Below, in pieces: positions 34,088 to 43,842 of a DNA stretch of 64,000 bases. The DNA comes from Neglectibacter sp. X58. Lineage in GTDB: Bacteria > Bacillota > Clostridia > Oscillospirales > Acutalibacteraceae. A program made the translations under genes and the position numbers. The first letter of the stretch is position 1. Each line of letters opens with the position of its first letter. The stretch spans positions 1 through 64,000 of the forward strand of contig NZ_QWEO01000012.1 in assembly GCF_009936035.1 (NCBI RefSeq), given 5' to 3'. The notes beneath the pieces were generated by a model. It had not been told where the DNA came from and ran no database searches. It was given only the letters and a program-made list of their open reading frames with translations.

Positions 34088-34345
34088 TCAAATTAGCATG
34101 ATTTTTAGCAGCTTTTTTCGGGAAATTAGCAGGAAAGGCATTTTGATTAGCAAACTCGGCAAAAATCCTGCTAATCATTAGCAAGCCGAAGCAGGATAAC
34201 CGATGAACGAAAAATCCAAGTTCGATTTTTCTCTGGTATGTCTGATTAGCAAGATGGGCTTTTGCTAATCGCACTTTGCTACCTGTCCGATTTCTCTCGG
34301 AAAATAAGAAACGCCGAAAACCTTGATTTTACAGGGTTTTCGGCG
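34088..34345 (-). repeat. Element-end sequence, left copy
   Basis: Repeated ATTAGCAGGA/TTAGCA-type motifs (near 34087, 34122, 34140 and 34172) and then a hairpin CGCCGAAAACC...GGTTTTCGGCG directly next to the tRNA. The same order of motifs, roughly three-quarters identical by eye, occurs at 56805-57030 beside the second tRNA-Arg. The TTAGCA motifs look like arm-type integrase sites. Confidence 0.6.
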
Positions 34346-34352
34346 GGGTTTT

Positions 34353-34429
34353 TGGCGTTCCCGAGGTGACTCGAACACCCGACCTACCGCTTAGGAGGCG
34401 GTCGCTCTATCCAACTGAGCTACGGAAAC
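34353..34429 (-). tRNA. tRNA-Arg (anticodon CCU), left copy
   Basis: Cloverleaf by hand: acceptor GTTTCCG with CGGGAAC, D arm GCTC...GAGC, anticodon stem ACCGC/GCGGT with loop CTCCTAA (anticodon CCT in DNA), T arm around TTCGAGT, and encoded CCA. All stems pair. It reads AGG codons. It differs from the tRNA at 57031 in both acceptor and T stems but shares the whole anticodon arm. Confidence 0.93.
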
Positions 34430-34778
34430 ATTTATAAAAACTATGAAATTGTAGAACTCGCAACATTTTCCTTGTCCTCCCAAGGCGAGCGTTGGAACAC
34501 TTTCTTAGGAGTGACCTCGAAACTCGGTTGTAGAGTCACTTCCTGTACCCGATAATCCCGTATTTTCAAGGCTTTTTCGCACTTTGAGTGTTAAGCTGTG
34601 TTACGGAATTACTGCTAATTTTACCCCGTTTTCGACCGTTTCATTAGATGGGAATTAGCAAGGTGGTCGGATTTAGGGAAACGGTTATATTCCCACAAGA
34701 TGCCTTTATTTAATCGCTTGTACCTCGGTCTGTTACCGAGTTTTATTTATTTTACTCACTTCGCTAAATTGGAATTTG
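34430..34778. other. 349 bases without a gene, element end region
   Basis: Contains GCTAATT and GAATTAGCA motifs of the same type as the element-end arms, and a hairpin of the form CCTCGGTCTGTTACCGAG near 34724-34741 followed by TTTTATTTATTTT, a likely terminator read rightward. No coding signal. Confidence 0.5.
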
Positions 34779-35651
34779 TCAATACCTATTACCATAAAGA
34801 TATTTATTTGAAATTCTCTTTTGTGTTTCCAAATATTTTGTAACGTTTTCATCATAATCAGGATAATTATAACCAAGTGAATCTGCCACTTTTTTAGATA
34901 TTTTTTTGAACAAACATAGACACAAATCAAACGATTTCCACATTTCTTCATACGAACTCATTGAATATGTATTTAGTAAGTTATCCCACAATTCTTTTGA
35001 AATATGCTTATCTAAAAATTTATAGTTTTTACCCAAACTGAAATTAAATCCTTTTTCAGTACCGACATACCAACTAATCATCCTAAGAAGCTCATGACGT
35101 AATACTTCATTCATATGGTCTATTGCAAATAGTATTTCACCACGAAGTAAGCCCTTGGATACATATGTTGCAACATTCCAAAATTCGTTACAACAGTCAT
35201 CAAACTTTCTTTCTGTTGGACACTTAATGTAATAATCTTCATCTGTGGGAACTATTTCTGTTTTAATCATATTATCTTTATCTAACATGATTTTTACAAG
35301 TTTATCGCGAGTAAGATACTCCTCAAGCATTGAAACAGGTAACAAAGTTAAATCAATCTTTACACCATCATCAAAAAGCATTATATAAGAAAATCCTTTT
35401 TCTTCTGGAGGAAATAATTCCATATCTTCAGGTTTTTGCATCATAATTCTGTTACCAAAAACACTAAGCCAGTCATCGCTTTTCAAAAATTCTCCCATAT
35501 CTATAACAAAAAAAGTAATATCATAATCTTGAAGATTGTCTTTTGGTATATTAACATTAGTGCGAGACCCCTCAAGAGTTACAATTCTAATTCTCTCATC
35601 TTGAAAAGCAAAATTCAAAACTAAATCGTATATTTCTTTTTCAGTCCTCAT
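34779..35651 (-). CDS. ant(6)-I: Aminoglycoside 6-adenylyltransferase, ANT(6)-I type
   Basis: 290 residues from ATG 35651 with GAGGTG 6 bases upstream; the GTG inside that site is not the start. The nucleotidyltransferase motif is LEGSRTN followed by DYDITFFV, and MQKPEDMELFPPEEKG and DDCCNEFWNVATYV are ANT(6) hallmarks. The enzyme adenylylates streptomycin. It looks closer to the ANT(6)-Ib branch than to classical AadE, from memory only. It is AT-rich, unlike its neighbours, hence recently acquired. A nucleoside phosphorylase lies just upstream, a known companion of this gene type in some islands. Confidence 0.92.
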   Translation of the reverse strand: MRTEKEIYDLVLNFAFQDERIRIVTLEGSRTNVNIPKDNLQDYDITFFVIDMGEFLKSDDWLSVFGNRIMMQKPEDMELFPPEEKGFSYIMLFDDGVKIDLTLLPVSMLEEYLTRDKLVKIMLDKDNMIKTEIVPTDEDYYIKCPTERKFDDCCNEFWNVATYVSKGLLRGEILFAIDHMNEVLRHELLRMISWYVGTEKGFNFSLGKNYKFLDKHISKELWDNLLNTYSMSSYEEMWKSFDLCLCLFKKISKKVADSLGYNYPDYDENVTKYLETQKRISNKYLYGNRY

Positions 35652-35705
35652 TTCATTCACCTCAATAAAATTATATCACAAAAAAAAGATTGATTCTAAC
35701 TGTTC

Positions 35706-36473
35706 TTATAATTTGATAACCGCATCAAGGCAGAGCGTAAGTGCATATTCGTATGCATTACCGCCCCAGTTTCTTTCGTCGTATTTGTCAACATCTGCAA
35801 GACTGTCTGCGGTATAAAGTATCATACCCCAGGTTGCCCCTCTGAAATCAGCACAGGCCGCCAGAGCAGAACATTCCATTTCTACAACTGCACAGCCTTC
35901 ACTTTTGCGATAAGCCACCTTTTCTTTGGTTTCACGGAAAAATCCATCCGTTGACCAGGTTATAACCTCCTGATATTTCATACTATGCTCAAGAATGGTT
36001 TCTTCAATTGCTTTTCTTGCCTTCTCGCTGATTTCCACAAATCGAGAAGGGGGCGCATAGTGATAAGATGTTCCCTCATCACGCAGAGCCTTGTTTGGTA
36101 CGAGGAATGTACTTTCGGGGAACTTTTCCAGAGCACCGCAACTACCTGCCGAGATTACCTCTCTTACACCATAACCAATCAGCCAATCAAGTATCTGTGT
36201 GGCTGCTGCCGCACCAACGGGTGCTTGACAAAGCACAATGTCCTCACCCTTGTATTTGGTGATGTAAATGGGATAATGCTTCGTTGCACTCTCAAAAGTG
36301 GATACCTGTTTGGTATCACTTTTACTGGCATATTCATCTATGTAAGCACCAAGAAATGCGAACACACATTTCTTGGGTAAGTTCAAACCAAGATTTTCAT
36401 GAGTGGGATTAAGAACTGCTGTCTGCTCTGTATCAAACTCCAAAATCGGTATTTCGTTTTTAATAATAGCCAT
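35706..36473 (-). CDS. Nucleoside phosphorylase family protein
   Basis: 255 residues. CQAPVGAAAATQILDWLIGY, GVREVISAGSCGAL, and VEMECSALAACADFRGATWG are motifs of the PNP/UDP phosphorylase superfamily. It would split nucleosides with phosphate. AGAGA-type ribosome site is weak. It stands 54 bases upstream of the ANT(6) gene on the same strand, so both may share a transcript. The link between the two functions is not understood. Confidence 0.88.
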   Translation of the reverse strand: MAIIKNEIPILEFDTEQTAVLNPTHENLGLNLPKKCVFAFLGAYIDEYASKSDTKQVSTFESATKHYPIYITKYKGEDIVLCQAPVGAAAATQILDWLIGYGVREVISAGSCGALEKFPESTFLVPNKALRDEGTSYHYAPPSRFVEISEKARKAIEETILEHSMKYQEVITWSTDGFFRETKEKVAYRKSEGCAVVEMECSALAACADFRGATWGMILYTADSLADVDKYDERNWGGNAYEYALTLCLDAVIKL

Positions 36474-36598
36474 ACTATCTCTCCGTCAAATTCTTATTTA
36501 GCTAATTGATTATACCACATAAATATGAAAAATTCTACACATTAAAGCGAAAAGAAAACGGCAAGACCATTTTGTGATCTTGCCGTTCTGCTTTGTAT

Positions 36599-37534
36599 TT
36601 AGTTTCCTACACCGAGCAGGACTTTGAACTTCTGTAAGAAGTCGGGGTTTTGAACCATATAGTTTAGCATTGCTTCTTCGGTTATGCCTTGCGGCTCTTT
36701 CTTCGGCTCTACGGTCGCTCCGTTGACCTCTGACGGGTTTTTCTTTTGGTAGAAGGTTTCTTCAAACCTTTGTGCATTGAGCCGTCTGTCCTCGTCTATG
36801 ATGTGAGAATACACATCAGTAACCATCTTTACTTGTGCGTGACCGGAATCGCCCTGAACAGACTTTATATCACCGCCGTTGAGCTTCAACTTGTAGGTAA
36901 TACTTGAATGTCGCAAGCTATGGAAAACTACGGGCGGTAGGTCATTGTCTTTGATTAGTTTCTGCAATGCACGGGTGATGATTTGGCTCTCCATCGGTCT
37001 GCCATTTGCATTACAGAATACGAGGTTGAAATCTTGGAACTCGTCACCGAACAGTTCCTTGTATTCTTGAATTTCCTGATAACGTTCTTTGAGCATTTCT
37101 GCCACCGTCTTAGGTAGGAATACCTTTCGGGTACTTGTCTTTGTCTTAGGCTCTTTGAGAACTAAGGCGGTGTTTGTCCTTGCAAAGAAAGCCGGAAACT
37201 TGAGTATGATGCCTTTCTCATTCAATTTCTCAAGTGCATCACGGTTTACTCGTTGCAGTTCCTTATTAACGAATATAAAAGCCGTGCCGTTTGCTATGCT
37301 TGCAGCGGAGATCTCAACACAATCCCAAGTCAATCCAAGCATTTCACCAACTCGCAAGGAACAAGAGAAAGCAAGGTTAATAGCAAGTCTTAATATATCG
37401 TCATCGCAAAGCTCAAGAGCCTTAAAGAGAGTGGGTGCATCCCATATATCACGAGCCTTGTGTTCCTCTTGTGGGAGCGTTGCATTGACACAAACGCTTT
37501 TGCCGTTTCTTCGGAATCGACCATAGCTTCGCAT
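36599..37534 (-). pseudogene. Tyrosine integrase, N-terminally truncated
   Basis: About 300 native residues from VNATLPQEEHKARDIWDAPT on. The catalytic domain is complete: Arg in CSLRVGEMLGLTWD, HSLRHSSITYKL (HxxR) and the C-terminal GHAQVKMVTDVYSH with the Tyr nucleophile. The arm-binding and core-binding domains, normally 150 residues or more, are missing; the first about 15 codons come from a junction near 37490-37520. It cannot act as a normal integrase. It lies close to the left tRNA-Arg, as expected for the integrase of a tRNA-targeting element. Confidence 0.85.
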
Positions 37535-37722
37535 AAAGAATAGAAGGGATGTCCCGAACAGCAGAACTTTGTTTTGTAACCCTTAATATTCAGTTCTCGG
37601 ATTAACGGAGCTATCACTTCGTCAATCTCAATATGCTCGTCGTGAAATCCGGCAATGTTCGAGTCCGCCCAAATCTCATTCGTTTTCAAATCATAGTAAG
37701 TCATTTTATCTACCTCACTCAT
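37510..37722 (-). pseudogene. Unknown protein, 3' end replaced by the integrase junction
   Basis: From ATG 37722: SEVDKMTYYDLKTNEIWADS, then IAPLIRELNIKGYKTKFCCS and GHPFYS. About 70 codons appear native, then the frame runs into the reversed reading of the integrase gene. The first domain looks like a small phage/element protein of about 120 residues. Function unknown. Confidence 0.5.
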
Positions 37723-37912
37723 ATCGCACTTGCCCTGCGGGAGCATATAAGTCTATCGTGTCGTGCCTTCGACCTTTTTGTTTTCTGACTGAAACTGCTT
37801 TACAGTTCTTGCACTCATATTTGATTATTCCGTTTTCATTCCGGTATCCATAGTTTAGATGTCCGCAGTTCGCGCAAAACATAGGAACCGGAGTCCAAGT
37901 ATCATATTTCAA
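37715..37912 (-). CDS. Small zinc-ribbon protein
   Basis: 65 residues with two Cys pairs (FCANCGHLNYGYR and YECKNCKAVSVRK), a treble-clef-like zinc ribbon. It overlaps the start of the next small gene by 8 bases. Upstream TGAAATTAC... sequence gives only a weak ribosome site (GAGGTGATG about 7 bases before the ATG). Unknown role in the mobile element. Confidence 0.65.
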   Translation of the reverse strand: MKYDTWTPVPMFCANCGHLNYGYRNENGIIKYECKNCKAVSVRKQKGRRHDTIDLYAPAGQVRYE

Positions 37913-37981
37913 TTACATCACCTCATCAAATTGCTTTGTACCTTTGCTGAGGTTTTGTAAAACCAGAGTATTATGCTATTA

Positions 37982-38242
37982 TCAAGTGGCAACTCTGCTT
38001 TTACCCTCAACAAACCACTTCCCGTTTTCTTCATCAAAGAGATAGGTTTCCTTGCCGCAAATCATCACAGTATACCGAAGTCCCGTACCGCCGACTTTAG
38101 TAGAAGCAGCTCGACAGCATTGCTTCACACGGTCGATTTCGTAAACCTCGTCATTTTCAAACTTAATGGTTTCAGGTCGGCAAGTTCCATCAATCAAATG
38201 TCTTGCTCTTACCTCCACATATACTTTTCTGCGTTCTTCCAT
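37982..38242 (-). CDS. Small protein of unknown function next to the Y-family polymerase
   Basis: 86 residues, mainly beta: RKVYVEVRARHLIDGTCRPE and TVMICGKETYLFDEENGKWF. It has two adjacent Cys residues (KQCCRAAS). AGGAGA stands 9 bases before the ATG. It follows the polymerase gene by 12 bases on the same strand; a similar small gene often accompanies such polymerases in Firmicute elements, with unknown function. Confidence 0.7.
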   Translation of the reverse strand: MEERRKVYVEVRARHLIDGTCRPETIKFENDEVYEIDRVKQCCRAASTKVGGTGLRYTVMICGKETYLFDEENGKWFVEGKSRVAT

Positions 38243-38254
38243 TGCCTAATTCTC

Positions 38255-39490
38255 CTAACTCAACATTCCGGTCGGCATTGCGATTTCTGCCCTTTCAGGT
38301 GGCATCCTAAGATTTTGAAATAGGACACCATTTTTAATGCTGTCCTTGCCGAACCTCTGTCGGATTGTTTCAATACACAAATCGAGCTTTTCAAATTTCT
38401 CTATTCTCTCCACATTCATAAACAAATCAATCTGTCGGGGCGTGTCCTGTGGCACCAAATTGATAGCCTGAACCGTGACAGAGCGAATTGGATTTCTCCA
38501 GTCGTATCTTTTCTCAAATAAGCTGAAAGCAGCCTTTGCAATGAGCATCGGGGACTGTGTAGGCATATCCAACTTCGTTTGCCATTGCTTTGACAAAAGC
38601 GTGTTGTCCCGTATGTGAATAGCGACTCCATCCGCACACTTCTGATGGACACGGAGCTTGTGTCCGATGTCTTGGGTTAGTTCGAGGAAAACGGGCCACA
38701 CCTGCTCGTTTTTCTCTAAATCTGCTACTGTGGTAATTCCGTGTCCTACGCTCTTAATTGGTGATACAAAGTCAGAGTTGTGAACAAGGGAGTGGTCATT
38801 ACCGTTTGCATATTGCCAAAGAGCCACGCCATTTTTACCGAGCCGTCTTTTTAGAAAATCAGGTTCGGCATTGGCTAAATCTCCAATAGTTCGTATGCAG
38901 TAGCTATCTAATACACGCTGCGTTGCCCGACCTACACCGAGCAAATCCGCTGCGGGGAGTCCCCAAATCTTTTCCCTGAAAGTGTCCTGCGGGATTACCG
39001 TTACGGCATCAGGCTTTTTCATATCTGAGCCTAATTTGGCGAATATCTTATTGAAAGACACTCCGACAGAGATAGTCAAGCCGAGTTCAAACTTAATCAT
39101 TTCCCGTATCTCGTTTGCCACCTTTTCAGGTGAACCAAAGATATGCTCTGTGCCGCTAATATCAAGCCAGCACTCGTCCATACCATACGGTTCCACTTGG
39201 TCTGTATATCGGCTATAAACATTCCGGGCAAGTTTTGAATACTTAATGTATTCTTCATAATGAGGAGGAACGACCACCAAATCTTTGCATTTTTGCTTTG
39301 CCTGCCAAACGGCATCTCCAGTTTTCACATCAAAGGCTTTTGCCGCATAGTTCTTAGCAAGGACAATGCCGTGTCGTTCTTCAACAGAACCGCAAACTGC
39401 AACCGGATATTTTCTTAAAGAAGGATCAAGCATACATTCAACGCTTGCATAAAAATTGTTCATATCACAATGCAGAATGGAACGGTTCAA
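38255..39490 (-). CDS. Y-family DNA polymerase (DinB/UmuC-like)
   Basis: 411 residues starting at TTG 39490 (GAGGCG about 8 bases upstream; no ATG before residue 10). Catalytic motifs are HCDMNNFYASVE and YGMDECWLDISG, with the two acidic residues. VGVSFNKIFAKLGSDMKKPD and the little-finger region follow. It performs translesion synthesis. It is divergent from an XRE/ImmA pair and its promoter region holds the palindromic operators at 39541-39652, so it should be induced when the repressor is cleaved. Confidence 0.92.
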   Translation of the reverse strand: MNRSILHCDMNNFYASVECMLDPSLRKYPVAVCGSVEERHGIVLAKNYAAKAFDVKTGDAVWQAKQKCKDLVVVPPHYEEYIKYSKLARNVYSRYTDQVEPYGMDECWLDISGTEHIFGSPEKVANEIREMIKFELGLTISVGVSFNKIFAKLGSDMKKPDAVTVIPQDTFREKIWGLPAADLLGVGRATQRVLDSYCIRTIGDLANAEPDFLKRRLGKNGVALWQYANGNDHSLVHNSDFVSPIKSVGHGITTVADLEKNEQVWPVFLELTQDIGHKLRVHQKCADGVAIHIRDNTLLSKQWQTKLDMPTQSPMLIAKAAFSLFEKRYDWRNPIRSVTVQAINLVPQDTPRQIDLFMNVERIEKFEKLDLCIETIRQRFGKDSIKNGVLFQNLRMPPERAEIAMPTGMLS

Positions 39491-39530
39491 CTCTTTTTCG
39501 CCTCATTTCATGAAATTTTTGCAAAACCAC

Positions 39531-39652
39531 TTGACAAACGAAATGTCGTGCTGTAATATATAGGCACGACATAAATGTCGTTTATGTGTTTTAGATTATA
39601 GCACGCCACTAATGTCGTGTCAATATGAATTTACGAAATAAATGTCGTGTTG
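39531..39652. promoter_or_regulatory. Divergent promoter region with four ATGTCGT operators
   Basis: A perfect palindrome ACGACAT-AA-ATGTCGT lies at 39566-39581. Further AATGTCGTG copies are at 39541-39550, near 39610-39618 and near 39641-39649, the last two with imperfect left arms. On the plus strand, TTGACA (39531-39536) and TAATAT (39554-39559) are 17 bases apart and enclose the first copy. This is the expected binding array for the XRE repressor at 39689. Confidence 0.75.
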
Positions 39653-39688
39653 CAAAATTTTCAGATTTTAAGACGAAGGGGTATGATT

Positions 39689-40093
39689 ATGAAATTCAAC
39701 GAGAGACTTAAAGAATTGAGAGAAAAAAGCAAATTAACGCAAGAGCAGCTCGCAAAGATTTCAGGTGTTTCCTCTCGTATGATACAGAGATATGAGTACG
39801 GAACATCTCGTCCTCGTTTAGATGCGGCAGAAAAGCTCGCAAAAGCTCTCAATGTAACTACAGATCAGCTCCTCGGAAACGGCGATATGCTTGTTGCACA
39901 AGCCGCCGAGAAATACGGCTCCAGGGGTGCAAAGCAGGCTCAGCAGCTTACCGAGGAAGTAACCGGCTTGTTTGCAGGCGGTGAAATGGCACAGGAAGAT
40001 ATGGATGTTATGATGAAAGCTATCCAGGACGCTTATTGGATTGCAAAAGAAAAGAATAAAAAATACACCCCAAAGAAATACCGTTCCGAGTAA
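39689..40093 (+). CDS. XRE-family repressor, ImmR-like
   Basis: 134 residues from ATG 39689, GAAGGGG 8 bases upstream. The helix-turn-helix is RLKELREKSKLTQEQLAKIS followed by SSRMIQRYEYGTSRPRLDAA. The C-terminal half is acidic and helical and could be the cleavage target of the following protease. It sits between its operators and the immA-like gene, the arrangement of the ICEBs1 immR/immA switch. Confidence 0.88.
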   Translation: MKFNERLKELREKSKLTQEQLAKISGVSSRMIQRYEYGTSRPRLDAAEKLAKALNVTTDQLLGNGDMLVAQAAEKYGSRGAKQAQQLTEEVTGLFAGGEMAQEDMDVMMKAIQDAYWIAKEKNKKYTPKKYRSE

Positions 40094-40159
40094 GTCCGTT
40101 TTTTGTGACATATCTTTTGATAGGATTAGTGTAGGAAGGTATGAAAGGGGTGAGAATCA

Positions 40160-40684
40160 ATGTATGTTTGTAATTCCGAAATAGTGCAAAAGGCGAATCG
40201 GATTGTTGCTCAGTGCGGCACCCGTGATCCGAAACGCATTGCAAGGGAACTCGGAATTGAGGTAATGTATTTGCCGTTTTCCAAACAGCGAGGAGCATAT
40301 AAGGTTATCATGCGAAATCGCTTTATGTTCATCAAAGACAATCTGCATCCGGTTATGGAGAATATTGTCCTGTTGCACGAACTTGGACACGACACGCTGC
40401 ACAGAGAAGAAGCCACCCGGACAGGCGGCTTTGAAGAATTTAACATCTTTGAAATGCAGGACAACCGTATGGAATATGAAGCAAACATTTTTGCTTCTCA
40501 AGTTGCTTTATCCGATGATGATTTTCTTGAGCTGGCTGAGCGAGGTTACGATACTCAGCAAATAGCAAGAACCTTGAACTCGGATATAAACCTTGTGGCT
40601 TTGAAAGCGGATACGCTCATATCACAAGGATATAGGCTCAGACCGCAAGAACACTGTAATGACTTTCTCAAATACAATAGATAA
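40160..40684 (+). CDS. ImmA-like anti-repressor metallopeptidase
   Basis: 174 residues. The HExxH zinc motif is LLHELGHDTLH, followed by EYEANIFASQVALSDD, which gives the third zinc ligand region of ImmA/IrrE proteases. AAAGGGGTG is 8 bases upstream. In ICEBs1, ImmA cleaves ImmR after DNA damage to start excision; the same logic here would derepress the Y-family polymerase gene. Confidence 0.92.
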   Translation: MYVCNSEIVQKANRIVAQCGTRDPKRIARELGIEVMYLPFSKQRGAYKVIMRNRFMFIKDNLHPVMENIVLLHELGHDTLHREEATRTGGFEEFNIFEMQDNRMEYEANIFASQVALSDDDFLELAERGYDTQQIARTLNSDINLVALKADTLISQGYRLRPQEHCNDFLKYNR

Positions 40685-40743
40685 GACCGCCTGCTCAAAA
40701 AGAGTAGACGGTCTTATTATCGATTCACATATAACATAGTTTG

Positions 40744-41358
40744 TTATCGATTGATTGTGATATATTCTTTTACTTCGCAAGCATATTCTGTTTTAATATC
40801 ATCCAAACTAAGAAGATTTTGAGACGGCATATTGTCTAGTATTATTATATCAAGAATTTGAAATCTCAATTCAATTACATATTTAATGTTTGCCAATAAT
40901 GTTTTATTAAATTGATCAACAAGAGCAGAAGAATTCTCATCATCATATAAATCAGAAAGATTTTCGTCAATTAGAGATGTGATTCCAGTTATATTCTCTT
41001 TTGCATCTTCTTCATTAGAATCTGTAATTATCGTATCATCCTGTAATGTTTCCAAAGAAGTAAGTAAAGCAGAAACAACCCAGTTGACTTCATTTACTTT
41101 TTCTTTTAGCTGTGACGCTTGCTCGTTCAAATTATCTGATGACAATATTCTTAATATATCATTCGTATCTTGTTTGAAATAATAGTAAAGCGAATAGATT
41201 ACATCGGTATATTCGTAATTTTCAGAATTGTTTGATTCATTTTTTATGCTACAAGCGCACAATGAATGCTCATGTACGGTAAGGAAGCAAGCAACCGAAA
41301 ACAAGAGATAGACCGCCAGCACTACACTATTCCGAACCAAAGACCAAAAGATAAGCAT
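40744..41358 (-). CDS. Secreted or membrane-anchored protein of unknown function
   Basis: 204 residues with one N-terminal hydrophobic segment (SVVLAVYLLFSVACFLTVHE) and a long acidic, Asn/Leu-rich helical region predicted as coiled coil (QASQLKEKVNEVNWVVSALL). The Cys in SVAC could be a lipobox but spacing is poor. A near-perfect inverted repeat starts at the ATG. AT-rich. No family recognised. Confidence 0.6.
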   Translation of the reverse strand: MLIFWSLVRNSVVLAVYLLFSVACFLTVHEHSLCACSIKNESNNSENYEYTDVIYSLYYYFKQDTNDILRILSSDNLNEQASQLKEKVNEVNWVVSALLTSLETLQDDTIITDSNEEDAKENITGITSLIDENLSDLYDDENSSALVDQFNKTLLANIKYVIELRFQILDIIILDNMPSQNLLSLDDIKTEYACEVKEYITINR

Positions 41359-41392
41359 TGTGGGAAAATCTAAACTTTTGGATTTTCCTACA
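41359..41392. repeat. Inverted repeat abutting the start of the 40744-41358 gene
   Basis: TGTGGGAAAATC (41359-41370) pairs with GATTTTCCTACA (41381-41392), 11 of 12 bases, with a 10-base loop. It may fold in the mRNA leader and occlude translation, or mark an insertion end. Confidence 0.5.
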
Positions 41393-41462
41393 ATGCCAAC
41401 TACGGCGGAATCCCTCCCACTCCTTATATCTTTCTGTATACATTGAATTTGTATTTAGTAAA

Positions 41463-41561
41463 ATGCAGACAACACCACGGATCGGCTTTTGGTTGGACAA
41501 TTCCAACCAAACACCACAGCAGACAGCAGAAAACATTCTGAACGCTAGGAAGCCGGTATGA
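41463..41561 (+). CDS. Short ORF upstream of tet(W)
   Basis: 32 codons starting MQTTPRIGFWLDNSNQ and ending NILNARKPV. There is no good ribosome site directly upstream. It is either a small protein carried with the tet(W) segment or a remnant of a longer transfer gene. Low certainty. Confidence 0.3.
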   Translation: MQTTPRIGFWLDNSNQTPQQTAENILNARKPV

Positions 41562-41657
41562 TTGTTACATATAAGGGGAAGAAAAATTTCTTTTAGGTAC
41601 TTGCTTTCCTAAAACTGATGTGATACAATGATTTAATCCAGAAAAGGAGTAAAAAAT

Positions 41658-41681
41658 ATGCGGCAAGGTATTCTTAAATAA
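41658..41681 (+). CDS. Seven-codon leader peptide upstream of tet(W)
   Basis: ATG 41658 encodes MRQGILK, with AAAAGGAG 8 bases before it. It lies in the conserved upstream region of tet(W) and probably takes part in translation-coupled attenuation. Confidence 0.6.
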   Translation: MRQGILK

Positions 41682-41818
41682 AACTATAATCAAATAGTGG
41701 GAACAAAGGATTATGATAGCTCCTTTTGTAGGGGCTTAGTTTTTTGTACCCAATTTAAGAATACTTTTGCCTTATCAATTTTGACATATCCCCAAAAACA
41801 GCAATCACAAACAGGTGT

Positions 41819-41888
41819 ATGCTGTATATGTGTATGTCCGCAACTTATAATCCCCAGTGGTAAAAGTATTTTACTGCTGGGGATTTTT
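41819..41888 (+). promoter_or_regulatory. tet(W) leader peptide and attenuator hairpin
   Basis: A 14-codon ORF (41819-41863) encodes MLYMCMSATYNPQW, like the leader peptides before tet(M)-class genes. Its end overlaps a hairpin, CCCCAGTGGTAAAA (from 41852) with TTTTACTGCTGGGG (to 41882), followed by ATTTTTATG, an intrinsic terminator. Stalled ribosomes in the leader would let transcription reach tet(W). Confidence 0.7.
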
Positions 41889-41922
41889 ATGCCCTTTGGG
41901 GCTGTAAAGGGAGGACAATCAC

Positions 41923-43842
41923 ATGAAAATAATCAATATTGGAATTCTTGCCCATGTAGACGCTGGAAAGACGACCTTGACGGAGAGCCTGCTATATGCC
42001 AGCGGAGCCATTTCAGAACCGGGGAGCGTCGAAAAAGGGACAACGAGGACGGACACCATGTTTTTGGAGCGGCAGCGTGGGATTACCATTCAAGCGGCAG
42101 TCACTTCCTTCCAGTGGCACAGATGTAAAGTTAACATTGTGGATACGCCCGGCCACATGGATTTTTTGGCGGAGGTGTACCGCTCTTTGGCTGTTTTAGA
42201 TGGGGCCATCTTGGTGATCTCCGCTAAAGATGGCGTGCAGGCCCAGACCCGTATTCTGTTCCATGCCCTGCGGAAAATGAACATTCCCACCGTTATCTTT
42301 ATCAACAAGATCGACCAGGCTGGCGTTGATTTGCAGAGCGTGGTTCAGTCTGTTCGGGATAAGCTCTCCGCCGATATTATCATCAAGCAGACGGTGTCGC
42401 TGTCCCCGGAAATAGTCCTGGAGGAAAATACCGACATAGAAACATGGGATGCGGTCATCGAAAATAACGATGAATTATTGGAAAAGTATATCGCAGGAGA
42501 ACCAATCAGCCGGGAAAAACTTGCGCGGGAGGAACAGCAGCGGGTTCAAGACGCCTCCCTGTTCCCAGTCTATCATGGCAGCGCCAAAAATGGCCTTGGC
42601 ATTCAACCGTTGATGGATGCGGTGACAGGGCTGTTCCAACCGATTGGGGAACAGGGGGGCGCCGCCCTATGCGGCAGCGTTTTCAAGGTTGAGTACACCG
42701 ATTGCGGCCAGCGGCGTGTCTATCTACGGTTATACAGCGGAACGCTGCGCCTGCGGGATACGGTGGCCCTGGCCGGGAGAGAAAAGCTGAAAATCACAGA
42801 GATGCGTATTCCATCCAAAGGGGAAATTGTTCGGACAGACACCGCTTATCAGGGTGAAATTGTTATCCTTCCCAGCGACAGCGTGAGGTTAAACGATGTA
42901 TTAGGGGACCAAACCCGGCTCCCTCGTAAAAGGTGGCGCGAGGACCCCCTCCCCATGCTGCGGACGACGATTGCGCCGAAAACGGCAGCGCAAAGAGAAC
43001 GGCTGCTGGACGCTCTTACGCAACTTGCGGATACTGACCCGCTTTTGCGTTGCGAAGTGGATTCCATCACCCATGAGATCATTCTTTCTTTTTTGGGCCG
43101 GGTGCAGTTGGAGGTTGTTTCCGCTTTGCTGTCGGAAAAATACAAGCTTGAAACAGTGGTAAAGGAACCCTCCGTCATTTATATGGAGCGGCCGCTCAAA
43201 GCAGCCAGCCACACCATCCATATCGAGGTGCCGCCCAACCCGTTTTGGGCATCCATAGGACTGTCTGTTACACCACTCTCGCTTGGCTCCGGTGTACAAT
43301 ACGAGAGCCGGGTTTCGCTGGGATACTTGAACCAGAGTTTTCAAAACGCTGTCAGGGATGGTATCCGTTACGGGCTGGAGCAGGGCTTGTTCGGCTGGAA
43401 CGTAACGGACTGTAAGATTTGCTTTGAATACGGGCTTTATTACAGTCCGGTCAGCACGCCGGCGGACTTCCGCTCATTGGCCCCGATTGTATTGGAACAG
43501 GCATTGAAGGAATCGGGGACGCAGCTGCTGGAACCTTATCTCTCCTTCATCCTCTATGCGCCCCAGGAATACCTTTCCAGGGCTTATCATGATGCACCGA
43601 AATACTGTGCCACCATCGAAACGGCCCAGGTAAAAAAGGATGAAGTTGTCTTTACTGGCGAGATTCCCGCCCGCTGTATACAGGCATACCGTACTGATCT
43701 GGCCTTTTACACCAACGGGCGGAGCGTATGCCTTACAGAGCTGAAAGGATATCAGGCCGCTGTCGGTCAGCCGGTCATCCAGCCCCGCCGTCCAAACAGC
43801 CGCCTGGACAAGGTGCGCCATATGTTTCAGAAGGTAATGTAA
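41923..43842 (+). CDS. tet(W): Tet(W) tetracycline resistance ribosomal protection protein
   Basis: 639 residues, exactly the size of Tet(W). It is an EF-G-like GTPase: G1 [13 protein letters not shown]3 [10 protein letters not shown]4 NKIDQ. Stretches such as [20 protein letters not shown] and the C-terminal [19 protein letters not shown] agree with Tet(W) as I remember it, with a handful of substitutions. It removes tetracycline from the ribosome. GGGAGG is 9 bases upstream, after the attenuator. GC is higher than the flanking sequence. A methyltransferase gene follows 50 bases later. Confidence 0.97.
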   Translation: MKIINIGILAHVDAGKTTLTESLLYASGAISEPGSVEKGTTRTDTMFLERQRGITIQAAVTSFQWHRCKVNIVDTPGHMDFLAEVYRSLAVLDGAILVISAKDGVQAQTRILFHALRKMNIPTVIFINKIDQAGVDLQSVVQSVRDKLSADIIIKQTVSLSPEIVLEENTDIETWDAVIENNDELLEKYIAGEPISREKLAREEQQRVQDASLFPVYHGSAKNGLGIQPLMDAVTGLFQPIGEQGGAALCGSVFKVEYTDCGQRRVYLRLYSGTLRLRDTVALAGREKLKITEMRIPSKGEIVRTDTAYQGEIVILPSDSVRLNDVLGDQTRLPRKRWREDPLPMLRTTIAPKTAAQRERLLDALTQLADTDPLLRCEVDSITHEIILSFLGRVQLEVVSALLSEKYKLETVVKEPSVIYMERPLKAASHTIHIEVPPNPFWASIGLSVTPLSLGSGVQYESRVSLGYLNQSFQNAVRDGIRYGLEQGLFGWNVTDCKICFEYGLYYSPVSTPADFRSLAPIVLEQALKESGTQLLEPYLSFILYAPQEYLSRAYHDAPKYCATIETAQVKKDEVVFTGEIPARCIQAYRTDLAFYTNGRSVCLTELKGYQAAVGQPVIQPRRPNSRLDKVRHMFQKVM

